Origin: Bidens hawaiensis
Taxonomy: Eukaryota > Streptophyta > Magnoliopsida > Asterales > Asteraceae
DNA: 64,000 nt
Direction: 5' to 3'
Assembly (NCBI GenBank): GCA_021521415.1
Contig: JAIQDT010000301.1
Location: 434,001 to 498,000 of the forward strand
Below, piece by piece: positions 11,150 to 21,528 of the stretch; position 1 is the first letter of the stretch; every line of letters begins with the position of its first letter. The position numbers were made by a program, and so were the translations under genes. The notes beneath the pieces were generated by a model. The model saw only the letters and a list, made by a program, of their open reading frames with translations, ran no database searches and had not been told where the DNA came from.

Positions 11150-12417
11150 ACTATCTTGCTGACGGATACCTCCCAAAGATGCCTTACCAGCAAAAGAAGA
11201 AATTCTTTGCTGACATCAAATTTTACCTTTGGGACGATCCATATCTTTTCCGCATTGGTGCTGATCAGCTTATTAGAAGGTGTGTAGATGTCAAGGAAGG
11301 ATGGCAAATTTTGAGCCATTGTCATGTGGGACCGACTGGAGGTCACCACGGTGTGAGTTCTACGGCAAAGAAAGTCTTTGATTCTGGTTTATACTGGCCG
11401 TCCATCTTTAAGGATGCACATCTGTTCGTTAAGAGTTGTGATCGTTGCCAGCGTGTCGGCAACATTTCTTCGCGAAACGAAATGCCCCAGAATGCCATTC
11501 AAGTTTGTGAGGTTTTTGATATTTGGGGTATTGATTTCATGGGACCGTTTCCATCTTCGCGTGGAAACAAATACATACTCATGGTAGTCGATTACGTGTG
11601 TAAGTGGGTTGAGGCCAAAGCTCTACCCTCCAATGATGCCCGAGTGGTAGTCCGTTTTCTAAAAAGTCTATTTGCTCGTTTTGGAATCCCGAAAGCCTTG
11701 ATCAGTTATCGAGGTACTCACTTTCGCAACTCGCAGATGGATAAGGCGTTGAAGCGTTATGTGGTCACCCATCGGCTTGCGACCGCCTACCACCCACAGA
11801 CTAGTGGGCAGGTAGAAGTGAGTAATCGGGGAATCAAACGTATTCTCGAGAAAACGGTTGGTTCAAATCGTCGGGATTGGTCCGACAAATTAGATGACGC
11901 TCTGTGGGCCTTCCGTACAGCCTACAAGACTCCGACTGGTTCCACACCATTTCGGATGATTTATGGGAAGGCCTGTCATCTTCCTGTTGAATTGGAACAC
12001 CGCGCTTCATGGGCCCTTCAAAGGGTTAATCTTGATTTACCCGCCGCAGAGGGTAATCGTTTCCATCAATTACACGAATTAGAGGAGCTCCGGGATCATG
12101 CATATGCATAATCATTTCGGTATAAGGAGCATACGAAGGAACTGCATGACAGGAAATTGAAGGGTAATAAGTAGTTCAAGTGTGGGGATAAGGTTTTACT
12201 GTATAACACACGGTTGAGGTTATTCCCGGGAAAGTTGAAATCCCGATGGTCGGGACCGTTCACGGTCACTGAGGTTTTCCCGTATGGCACGATTGAGATA
12301 CAAGATCGAAGCGGGAGGTTTAAGGTGAACGGCCATAGATTGAAGAACTACATAGGAGAGCCGATAACTGATCAGACAGTCGAGGTGTTCTACCTTGACT
12401 CATTCACCGAGGAATAG
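11150..12417 (+). pseudogene. pol: Integrase of gypsy A, catalytic Asp replaced by Tyr
   Basis: The HHCC zinc-binding end ([11 protein letters not shown] ... CDRCQR), the core with GIDFMGPF (first Asp) and [16 protein letters not shown] (Glu), and a C-terminal domain with [20 protein letters not shown] are visible. The second catalytic Asp is lost: 11707-11709 is TAT (ISYRGTHF), while both gypsy B copies keep Asp here. Stops interrupt the C-terminal part: TAA at 12109-12111, and TAG at 12172-12174 where both B copies have CAG. The ORF closes with LDSFTEE and a TAG at 12415-12417. The enzyme would be inactive even if translated. Confidence 0.9.
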
Positions 12418-12633
12418 TCGTGATGCATGCATCATTCGGGAGACAGCCCGAGTTGTAGAGTTTGTATTATGATTCTCTTTATTATTTTTTTTTATTTGTT
12501 TTATTTTTATTTATATTTATATAAACATAAAAATACAAAAAAAATAAATATTTAATAAAAATCAAAAAAATTCAAAAACACAAAAATATATTTATTTTGT
12601 TATGTTTCTGTTTTCTGTTTTGTACGCCGCTAC

Positions 12634-12765
12634 ATGCGAGCGAGTTTGAGTTGTTACAGGTATTATTATGCGCATGGTAGCTCTGATGGCGTTTTGGAAC
12701 TGGTTCACCCGAGGTTGCGGCCGCGAATGAAATGCTATACGGTCGTTCGTTCAAGTCATACATAG
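12634..12765 (+). CDS. Conserved 43-codon ORF downstream of gypsy A pol, function unknown
   Basis: The ORF starts ATGCGAGCG and ends TAG. The same 132-nt ORF, with no indel, occurs in gypsy B left (32231-32362) and right (50881-51012). The three products share RYYYAH, SSDG and PRMKCYTV; differences are mostly single substitutions and the stop is in the same place. The surrounding non-coding DNA differs by many indels between copies. No signal peptide, membrane segment or known domain is visible. It may be a small accessory protein, the end of a decayed 3' ORF, or a structured RNA block that is open by chance. Antisense ORFs over the same block are less regular. Confidence 0.35.
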   Translation: MRASLSCYRYYYAHGSSDGVLELVHPRLRPRMKCYTVVRSSHT

Positions 12766-12902
12766 CTGATGAAGAATCTGCATCTAAACCAGGGGAGTAA
12801 CCCGTTCTCTATTTTAATTTCTGCTCTTTCAAGTTTTAATTTTATGCTTTACGTTTTATTTTTATTTTATTTCTTTTCCTTGTTCTCATCGAGGACGATT
12901 TC

Positions 12903-12922
12903 GTTCTAAGTGTGGGGATGGG
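12903..12922 (+). other. Second polypurine-tract-like motif of gypsy A
   Basis: TCTAAGTGTGGGGATGGG closely matches the true polypurine tract TCTTAAGTGTGGGGATG directly before the 3' LTR (14223-14241). The same internal motif recurs in gypsy B at about 32480 (one change) and 51129. It could be an extra plus-strand primer or a relic of an older LTR border. Confidence 0.55.
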
Positions 12923-13489
12923 AATTTATTTTACTTAGTTGTAGAAAACAAATTTTAAAAAAAAAAATTATTTAAAAGTTTTCACTTGTTTTTCGTTTTC
13001 GTACGTCGTTTAAGTTAAAAAAAAATGTGTGTCCCTTATTTTTAGTTTCTTTTGCATTAAAGTGGGAGATGATGATATTTATCAGAAATCGTTTTTTCAA
13101 ACTACTAATAATAAGAGATAAATAAAAGAAAACACACTTAACTTGGGATGTGTCGGTAGGCTCAGCCTTGAAAATGAAAGGGCAAATTTGATAAAACGGT
13201 TAAACGGAAATCTTTTGTGGGTAAAGCGTTTTGTCCGTGGAAAATAAGCAATGAAAGGTCGGGCCATACTCAAGCCTCAAATTTTGGTATGAAAAAGTGA
13301 AAATATCATGAGTTTTAAAAATTTGAATACGTTATAATATGATGCTTGGGTAGGTTTAACGTTAGAGTATGCCGTGTAGCCTGTGATATAAATCTTAAAC
13401 TGCTAGTTTAGTGTTTTACACCTCATTGACGTATGGTTTTATAACCTTAAATCCTGTATTGATGGGATGCTTTGGGTCCGGAGACCATG

Positions 13490-14116
13490 GGTCTGTATGC
13501 AATCTATTTATCTGGGTATTCACAATTCCTAAGTGGGGTTGTGGATATTTAAAATAAAGCCAAAGAGCAAACCCTTATAAATCTATAAACATGATCACAA
13601 AAAGTACAAAAGTACAAATACACTACAAACTTGATCATCCACGCTGTTAGCCATGTGGGGTCCCCTTGCTCGCGTCTCATTACCATTAAGAAACGGACCA
13701 CAAGGGACACGCTACATGTAAGCCCTACAGATGAAATTTTGCATACTCACCTATGGTGATGGATTTGGGGTATTGCTTGATAACGGGGGTATGTCATGTT
13801 GTGGGGAACACTAGCTATTAATAAATTAAACCATTAATCGTATCTAATGGCTGCTTGGTAGACTTTGATGCTTAAGCTTAGGTGGATAAACAATACCCTT
13901 GATCGTCTTAACTATTCATAAATATTGAGCAACAAAGTTTTAATTCTGCTAATTTTGAGGTTTAAGTCAAGTTGGGGTGATCTGGTCCGGTAAAAGCTGA
14001 AAATAAGCGGGTCTTAATTGTGTAAACCACTAAGTAATATTATTGTCGGATCTTATTTGTCCCGGTAAAGATTAAGGCATGGGTTTAGGTGGACAACAAT
14101 ATCGATGATCGCGGTT
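13490..14116 (+). other. Non-coding block shared with copia 2 (block 2)
   Basis: Four collinear matches link this stretch to copia 2 (45092-45562, read on the minus strand): around TCTGGGTATTCA, a 127-bp block at 13625-13751 containing CCATTAAGAAACGGACC and TGCATACTCAC, then CAAGTTGGGGTGAT, then TTAGGTGGACAACAAT. The last motif is also in gypsy B left (33082-33115). No ORF runs through it. The rest of the non-coding region from 12923 to 13490 and the stretch up to the LTR show no other feature. Confidence 0.75.
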
Positions 14117-14222
14117 TTTGCGTTTTTTTCTGAGCTTTAAAATCTAACCTATATGTTTGATTTGACTTTGATTTTCCGATTCTGATCCAACTGCAGTCAA
14201 ATCTTTTTCAGGGACGAAAAAG

Positions 14223-14241
14223 TCTTAAGTGTGGGGATGTT
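14223..14241 (+). other. Polypurine tract of gypsy A
   Basis: The purine-rich run ending AAGTGTGGGGATGTT abuts the TGATGTG start of the 3' LTR, the position where plus-strand DNA synthesis is primed. Confidence 0.85.
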
Positions 14242-15950
14242 TGATGTGTTGTAAAACATACTTACTTTCCTTGTGATTTTATCATGGTTTTTATGCTTAA
14301 TTATTTATTTTATGAAAGTATTGGAGATTAAGTTCAATAATTTACAAAGTTTAAATGTTAATTGTAGGTTTATGAAAGATGGTGAAAAAAGAGTTAAGTT
14401 GGAAGACTTTAGGGGCCTTTTTGGTCAAGTTTCAAAGCTACAACTCAAGGCCCGACCCAAGCCCACAAGTTAGAAGCCTTACATGATATTATATTAAGTT
14501 AATTAACTTAATTTTCAGCCATTATCCACCCCTAAATCCCGAAAATAAAAAAAAACCCTAACTTCTGCCATAGTTCCGATCGGCAGCAGCAAAGGAGAAG
14601 GAAAAAAAGAACTTGTGGCGGCTGTGGTGGCTGTTGTGACGGCTGGAGAGGAAGAAGAACACCAAGGAGAGTCTTGTGCAGCTGCTAGGCATCATAAACA
14701 CTGATTAACTCAGCTCAAAAACCCTAAGTAATCATTCATAAACTTTGTTTTTTGTTCAAGAACCCTAACTAGTTGAATTGATCTTTTTCTTTGGATTGTT
14801 TTGCAAGTAATTGATTGTTTGACTTTGATTTAGTTATTCTTGGATCTTGAATGAGTTTGATTATATTTATGTTGATGTTTATGATGTTTTACTTGAATGT
14901 TAATGGCTGTCCAAACTTAATGAGTACCTAATCTTGTTTATTCTACCTAGGTTTGATGAATATTGTTAGATTTTGACTAGTAATATGGATTGTTAATGAT
15001 CACGGCTTAAATTGTTAATGTAAAGTTTGATTTAATAGTAAATTAGATTGTGTTTGGTGGCTGTGTTTTATTTGATTATACCTAATAACCTCATGCTTTA
15101 ATTAATTGAATCGGTTTTGATTAGTTGTTGCATGTTTAAGGCTCTTTACTTTGTGTTTAGGGTTTATTTGCGGGAAGTACAACCGTAGGGATAAGTGGGT
15201 AAATTAATTAGATAAAATTAGTTGTGAAACACCTTCTTAGAGACCGAGAGGTGATAAGAAGTAAACTCGTCTCATTACTTTTACTTGTTAGAATTAAGAT
15301 CGCACGAGAGCGGGTTTTGTTCTTGTCGGGTTTGGGTGTTTGAGCGATTAGTTGGTCTAGTTTAAGTTAAGTTGAATTGTTCCTCTATCCTTGGTTGCGT
15401 AGTATTCGTTTCCATTAGGCTAGTGTGTCGGTGAGACCGAGAGGTGAGTCGGCATTAGAACACGTTAATAATTTGTTTTCCTGGTTTGTTCTTAAAATCA
15501 ACTAAAATAAGTTAGAGTTTGTTAATGAGACCGAGAGGTGATCTGACCTTCTTGAGCGAACCTTAGTTGTGTCATCCTTTAAGACCGGTGTCATGAGAGT
15601 TTTCAATCCATTGTCTTGTCATCTCCTTCAATATGATTCTTACCTAGGTAGACGTTTTTATTACTGCAATCAAAGTTTCCGAAGTTTTGTCATAAGTTTT
15701 CTTTTAGTTAAGTTAAGTAGTTAAATTAAATCTAAAAAAAATCAATTAAATATTTTGGTGAGTCTTGGTTAGAGTTTAGTGATTATAAACGTTTTCACGT
15801 ATCTTCGAGTTCGATATCCGGACTTTCTTCATCTGTGCTATACGCGACCGGTACACTTGCCGTTTGTGTGAACTAGGATAGATTGTTTGGTTGTTAAAGC
15901 TTAGTTGCGACTTATGTTTTATTTATATATATATATATTTTCGCACATCA
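14242..15950 (+). repeat. 3' LTR of gypsy A (1709 bp)
   Basis: Starts TGATGTG and ends CACATCA, matching the 5' LTR throughout with scattered substitutions and small indels (for example an extra GAA near 14655). The three GAGACCGAGAGGTGA words are present here too. The ORF at 14273-14473 is the shifted counterpart of the one in the 5' LTR and is not a gene. Confidence 0.95.
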
Positions 15951-15955
15951 GCTAC
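15951..15955. repeat. Target-site duplication of gypsy A, right copy (GCTAC)
   Basis: Exact copy of 5107-5111 directly after the 3' LTR. Confidence 0.93.
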
Positions 15956-16892
15956 GCGAACGGATAAAATTTCAACTATAAATAGGAGGGAAAATAAGCC
16001 TTCATTCTTCGTCCCACATTTTCTTTCTCTCTTAGTTTTCTTTTAAACACGAATCCGAAAGCTTTGCCTCTGCAAGGTAAGACATTATGCCATCATGTAT
16101 ATTCTCTAATCTCGTGATTATCATTATAATTATTGGGTTTATATTAATTTAAATATGCTACATTGTGTTTAACCTAGGTGTTTAATACTAGGAAGCACTC
16201 GTTTATAATAACCTTAAAAGGTGAGACATTCAATTTTTTCTACAACTTACATTTGTGTGAGACAACTGGATTTCCAATACTGTCAAGATGATTTTTAAAC
16301 TTACTAAACTCATGACAGATAATCCAAACGTTTTCAAAAGTTTGAACTACATTACAGTGATTAAGTCTCTGTAGACTTACGGGATGATTACTATTAGTAT
16401 TGTGGGGTTTTGTATACAAGGTTTGCCTACAGGGTTATTACACGTTACTTATTGGACAAATGTCAGCCAATAAGTAATATGACCATAGCCATAGATGCGG
16501 TCGAGTGACAAGTACCTTTCAGCAATTTGTAAGCAGACAGATGTAAAAACATCTTAATCCTGTAATTATAAAATGTGTCATTTATATGTGAATGCTCTCA
16601 CCAGTATTTTCTGCTAATCAAATATTTTTAAACATATTTCAGATGACTTGTTAGATGCAAAGGAATGATTCATGCGGGCTTCCATCTTAAATAAGTGGCT
16701 TGTTACCATAATAAAAAAACGTGTTTTGTATTTAGGAAAAATGATCAGAGTTATAAAAACACCATGATTCTTACTTCATAAACTTGGAATAAAACCCAAT
16801 TTTATACAAACATAAGTTTATAAGGATAAGCTCTGATGAAATATTCCGCTACAAAATTTATTTTAAATAAACACTTATATCACCACTCAACA
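15956..16892 (+). other. Old LTR-like promoter and leader, interrupted by gypsy A
   Basis: CTATAAATAGG at 15976-15986 is a good plant TATA box, followed by a pyrimidine-rich leader (CTTTCTCTCTTAG). No ORF follows. The tract continues the sequence left of 5107, so gypsy A landed about 20 bp upstream of this TATA box. At 16893 it changes abruptly into gypsy B RNase H sequence, a truncation border with no LTR or duplication. Confidence 0.45.
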
Positions 16893-18142
16893 AGCTGCTA
16901 TTCGATATCTCTTCAGCAAGCAGGATGCTAAGCCTCGTCTTATCCGATGGATCATGTTGCTTAAAGATTTTGATATTGAGATCCGTGATAAAAATTGGGC
17001 CGAGAATGTGGCGGCCGATCATCTTTCGCGTCTAGAGGGAGAAGAGTTAGGAGATTTGGGGGGTCAGGATTGACGATCGTTTTCCGACAGAGAGTATCAT
17101 GTTTGTTACGGCACAGGAGGAAGGTTTTCCATGGTTCGCTGACTTCGCGAACTATCTCGCTGAAGGGTACCTCCCGAAGATGCCTTACCAGCAAAAGAAG
17201 AAAATTCTTTGTTGACATTAAGTTTTACATATGGGACGACCCGTATCCTTTCCTCATCGGTGTTGATCAGCTGATTAGGAGGTGTGTAGATGTCAAGGAG
17301 GGATGGCAGATTCTGAGCCATTGTCATATGGGACCAACAGGAGGTCAACATGGTGTGAGTTCGAAGGCGAAGAAAGTCTTTGATTCTGGTTTTTATTGGC
17401 CTTCTATATTTAAGGATGCACACGAGTTTGTTAGAGGTTGTGATCGTTGCCAGCGTGTCGGCAACATTTCATCGCGAAACGAAATGCCTAAAATGCAATT
17501 TAATTTTGTGAGGTTTCCGATGTGTGGGGCATTGATATCATGGGACCATTTCCATCTTCGCGTGGGAACAAGTACATACTCGTTGCCGTCGATTACGTGT
17601 CAAAGTGGGTTGAGGCCAAGGCTTTACCCACGAATGATGCCCGAGTGGTAGTTCGTTTTCTTAATAGTCTCTTTGCTTGTTTGGTGTCCCAAAAGCCTTG
17701 ATAAGTGATCGAGGTACTCACTTTTGCAATTCGCAGATGGACAAGACGCTGCAGCGCTATGGGGTCACCCATCGGCTTGCGACCGCCTACCACCCACAGA
17801 CTAGTGGGCAGGTGGAAGTGAGTAATCGTGGAATCAAGCGTATTCTCGAGAAAAGGGTTGGTCAAATCGCCGGGATTGGTCCGAAAAATTAGATGACGCT
17901 TTATGGGCCTTCCGTACAGCCTACAAGACTCCCTCTGGTTCAACACCATTTCAGATGATTTATGGGAAGGCCTGTCATCTTCTTGTTGAGTTGGAGCACC
18001 GTGCTTCATCGTCCCTTCAGAGGGTTAATCTTGATTTATCCTCCGCAGAGGGCACTCATTTTCATTAGTTGCATGAGTTAGAGGAGCCCTGGTATCACGC
18101 ATATGCTCGGTCGTTTAGGTATAAGGAGCGCATGAACCAACT
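16893..18142 (+). pseudogene. pol: Gypsy B (left unit): end of RNase H and integrase, broken
   Basis: The sequence joins gypsy homology in RNase H ([16 protein letters not shown]), runs through [10 protein letters not shown], then the integrase zinc-binding end ([15 protein letters not shown]) and core ([10 protein letters not shown] with the second Asp intact; [15 protein letters not shown]). Frameshifts near 17045, 17205, 17500 and 17860 scatter it over several frames. The 5' end is truncated at 16893. The 3' end is interrupted in the integrase C-terminus by copia 1 and continues at 31785. Confidence 0.88.
18138..18142. repeat. Target-site duplication of copia 1, left copy (CAACT)
   Basis: CAACT precedes the TGTAGG start of the LTR and recurs at 31785-31789 after the ACCAACA end. 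Removing 18143-31789 rejoins the gypsy integrase sequence in the same way as the uninterrupted copies. Confidence 0.92.
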
Positions 18143-18566
18143 TGTAGGTTCCCAGCCGGATCTACACGAGATATCGCGTTCTACGTAGGTGCGGAATCCC
18201 TACGTAAGACGTTACGAGTATAGAAAACAATACGAGCTAACACACGATACGATAACCAAGCACACGTTGTATTCCAACCGTAAACACGTGATACTATGAT
18301 CACTGAATACAAAACTCTCTGACTCGAATACACGAATAAACTCTGATTAATCAACTTAATTATCGAATAAGCCGTAAACAATTAGCTTATATAGACACGA
18401 CAACTTCGCCTGGCATGTTCAGGCGAAGTTGTCCCTAACTTCGCTTGTCTAACAAGTTCGCCCATATAAGCGAACTTGTTAGTAACTTCGCTTACATACA
18501 AAACTCAAATCTAACTAACACGATTACAGACACTCGACAATGAACTACTGACATCATGCACCAACA
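18143..18566 (-). repeat. LTR of copia 1 (left; 3' LTR in element orientation), 424 bp
   Basis: Read on the plus strand it starts TGTAGGTTCC and ends ACCAACA; in the element's sense it starts TGTTGGTGCATGATG and ends GGAACCTACA. A TATA box (sense TCTATATAAG) lies at 18386-18395. Two long perfect hairpins are just upstream of it in the sense direction (see separate entry). Confidence 0.95.
18399..18482. repeat. Two long perfect palindromes upstream of the copia 1 TATA box
   Basis: First: arms 18399-18412 (GACAACTTCGCCTG) and 18420-18433, 14 bp, 7-bp loop. Second: arms 18449-18461 (CTAACAAGTTCGC) and 18470-18482, 13 bp, 8-bp loop. Single AACTTCGC words lie between and beside them. The other LTR has the same pair at about 30259-30342. 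The word recurs in the leaders of gag and of the extra ORF. Confidence 0.9.
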
Positions 18567-18580
18567 GACTCCCCCTTGGC
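18567..18580 (-). other. Polypurine tract of copia 1
   Basis: The minus strand reads GCCAAGGGGGAGTC directly before the 3' LTR. The duplicated copy lies at 30426-30439. Confidence 0.85.
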
Positions 18581-18637
18581 AGTAGCTTCATCTCTTTAGC
18601 TTCAAACACGTGTCTTGTAATCTTCAATCTTCTATCT

Positions 18638-21528
18638 TCAAGCATGCACTCCTTCTCGAACACAAACCGAGACAACTCTTTGATATTTCCTCGCTTCGTC
18701 TTTCCAAGCAGGAATATAAAATATCTTCTTGTCATTCAACACCTGCAAATCAGCTTGCGATAAGTTTACCAAGTGCATCGGATCGTACACTCTAAGAACC
18801 TCTTGTTCATCTTTGTCTTCCATCACTGCCTCAGCTGTCTCACAATCTACAAACCACCACTTCAGGTCTTTAAGCACATCCTTGGGCATAAGCTTCATCG
18901 GTACTTCTTTCAAACACCGGATCGGTTTATACTTCATAATCATCCAAGGCTTTCCGTCAGCTCTCAAACCTCTATCCTTGTCTTCAACAAGTTTTCCCTT
19001 TTGTGGTTTCAACAGCTCAAATTTCTTCTCTTTTATACTCTCTTTCCACACAATTTTCCCAATGACTCTAGCCATATTATCGTCACTTCTGTTTATCAAT
19101 CCCAATCTGGCTAAGTCTTTCACTTCACATTCTGGCAGTGTATTCAACGATCTTAACATCCTTCTAAAGTACTGAACACCGTCATATCTCTTAATCATGA
19201 AGAGCCTCAACTGCTCATCATATATCCAGCAAATAATCCCTTTCTTCGCTTCAGCATAGCCTTTAATGTTGTAACTCTTCTTAAACATTGTAGGGACCGC
19301 CGGTTTCTTCGTTTTGACGAACCACTGAGCATAGCCTTCTTTCCATCTAGGCTGCTCTTCCCATTCAGACTCATCACTTGCCATCTCTTTACTCATATCT
19401 GCTTTCTCAACATCTGGAATGTCATGCTCAATATTTTCCTCAACTATCTCTCCCTCTTCTATCTCTGTAGCAATCACAATCTCTTCACCAATCTTCTCTA
19501 TCACATCACTCGGTAGTACATCATCATCACCAACCAAAACATCATCCATCTCCTCTACATTCACCACCACCACATCATCACCACCAGCTGCAGTTGTCGA
19601 CTCCCCCTGAGTTGTGGAAGTTCCAAGAGCTTGATCAGTTCTTGGCAACTCACCACCTGCATCTTTCGATGCATTAGGATCATCGTCTCTATCATTTCGT
19701 CTCTTGGTCCTCAACTCATCGCCTTTACAGCTCGTCTCCCCCTGAGATGCCAAGAACTCCTTGAAAGCATCTATGATTTTACCATGTTGTACCAGCATGG
19801 ACGACTGCATCTGATTCTCTGCAACTAGGCGCTGAATAGCCTGGGTCTGGATAAGATTAATCCTTGACTGCTCTGCCACGACCCGTTCCAGTGCTGCTAT
19901 TCGTTCAGAGTCTGATAGGGTTGCATCGAAATCGAACCTCATATGTGATATATCTTGAGTGTACTGAGGAGGGATTTCCGATGTCACCGGGACCTCAGAA
20001 GTAGAAATAGACGTAACCGCAGGTGGTATCGTCACCGTTAGCCCTGCAGTGGCCACAACAGTCGACTCTATAAATTGTGCCACGACCTACGATGGAGTAA
20101 CAGTCGGAGGCGGCAATGAAACGATCTCAGGAGTCGAAAGTTGGAAAGTAGTGGGTGGAGGCCAAAAGTAGACGAGGTAGCCACCACGGGAACACCCGTA
20201 GCGCTTGGCCTTGTAACCTGTAGTGATGAGGGAACCATTGTCATACCGGATAGTGCTGGTGGAGTGAAACGTACCACCCTAGAGCTCTCACCGGCTCCTG
20301 ATCCTGCACCTATCCGTTCCCTTCTTGACCTCCGGATCAACTGTTGTACCTCTTCCTCATAATCAGACTCGCTGTCATCATATGTTCTCTTTCTTTTCCC
20401 ATGTAGTCTTTCTCGAGTTACCATAATCCTTCTCGCCTCTGCCACTTCATCATCAGAATCAGAACCAGCCACCGTAGCAGCTGTCCTAGTAACATTCACA
20501 GTCGAAGCACGTTCAACCGGAACCTGTACGTTCTCCTCTGGATCCACCCGATCCATATCAAAGAAGCCTTGACCACCAAATTCTGCATCAAGGTCCACGT
20601 TCTCCTTCGGTGACACAACAGGTGCAGCAGGTATAACTTGAGGTGCTCCTGCCTGTTGTGGTGACGGGTCCCTAAACTCGTCCCCTAGAGCAGGCACATA
20701 CCCCGGGTTGATCAAGTACCCAAAGAGTGGAGTATGCCGAGGACGGAGCTCAGGTTTGCTCCTCGCACTGGAGGATCTACATTGGGCGAAGATCCGTTTG
20801 TTCACACTCTCAACGTATCGGATCGGACGGCGCTGAGGAAGCGTTGGAGCAACATGATTCAAGATCATTTGTAGGAATCTTGGATACATGATGAATCGCT
20901 CACGCGCCATCGCTCTTCTTTGACAATCAATCTCATAAAAGACCATCTGACTAAAGCTGAATCGCTTGTTGTAAGTCAGAGCAGTCATCGCTGACTGCAT
21001 GGTCGCGCCCATGCCATCAGTGCCCGCCTTTCTCCCTGACATGCAAACGATCATAACATGCATGAGAAAGCGCCACTGGTCAAGTAAAAAGCCTTTCCTC
21101 CTCTGCGTATCCCCCAAGGAACCAGAGTATCCCATCCTCAAAAACGCTCCATCACGGAAAGGAGCTACAAACTCTGTTGGGTCATCCCTTGTCTCATTCC
21201 CAAATCGTAAAGCCGCCCGGATTTGTTCAGAAGATAACTGAACAATCTGATTGTTGACTGTTGCGCGCATCACCGGGGGCTCGACTCTACAGTCGTATTC
21301 CACGGTCTGCCAGAAATCCTCAATATTGGGCAAGGATATTGGCAGAGTTGTTGTAATCGCGTGGAATATCCTCGAGCGTAAAAGAAATGTGATGATTTCG
21401 CGGAAATTATCAACTCCGCTCGCCTCCGGGTCTAATGTAATGTACATGTTATGACCCGGGAAGAACTGTCTCTGGTGATCACCTCCGTCATCACCGCCTG
21501 CACCACCTGCTCCAGCAACAGCAGCCAT
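18638..21528 (-). pseudogene. Extra 3' ORF of copia 1 (two overlapping frames, probably one gene broken once)
   Basis: Frame 1 (21528-20068, 486 codons) starts with ATG and a Gly/Ala/Asp-rich leader, then a globular region (IFHAITTTLPIS, FWQTVEYDCRVE, MSGRKAGTDG, MYPRFLQMIL) and a Pro/Ser/Glu-rich tail. Frame 2 (20083-18638) has no ATG at its left edge: it opens right after an in-frame TAG at 20087-20089. Upstream of that stop it continues a proline-rich frame into frame 1, so one base change in the T-run near 20166 plus the TAG split a single long ORF. Frame 2 has a coiled-coil-like stretch (SERIAALERVVAEQSRINL) and an acidic block. No signal peptide or membrane helix is visible, so it is not an obvious envelope. 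Copia 2 keeps a homologous ORF. Confidence 0.75.

Larger units (their letters stand above)
5112..15950 (+). mobile_element. Gypsy A: complete but decayed Athila-like Ty3/gypsy element, 10.8 kb
   Basis: Two LTRs of 1.7 kb in direct orientation, a tRNA-Asp primer site, gag, protease, reverse transcriptase, RNase H and integrase in Ty3 order, then 1.8 kb of non-coding sequence and a polypurine tract. A 5-bp TSD flanks the whole. The two LTRs differ by roughly 2-3 per cent by eye, so the insertion is not very recent. Gag and pol carry several frameshifts and stops. The protease (ADLGAS) and reverse transcriptase (FMDD) types fit the Athila branch. I find no envelope-like ORF between integrase and 3' LTR, only a short conserved ORF at 12634-12765. 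Confidence 0.93.

Noticed and set aside
18729..19175. Plus-strand ORF of 148 codons, repeated at 30588-31034
   Set aside because: Shadow of the minus-strand extra ORF of copia 1 and its duplicated copy; low-complexity Ser/Phe-rich product.
20083..20083. Start codon of the second frame of the extra ORF at 20083
   Set aside because: The codon there is GTG directly after an in-frame TAG; the frame is more likely the continuation of the upstream frame than an independent gene.
18638..21528. Envelope-like gene in copia 1
   Set aside because: No signal peptide, membrane helix or furin-like site visible; kept as an extra ORF of unknown function.
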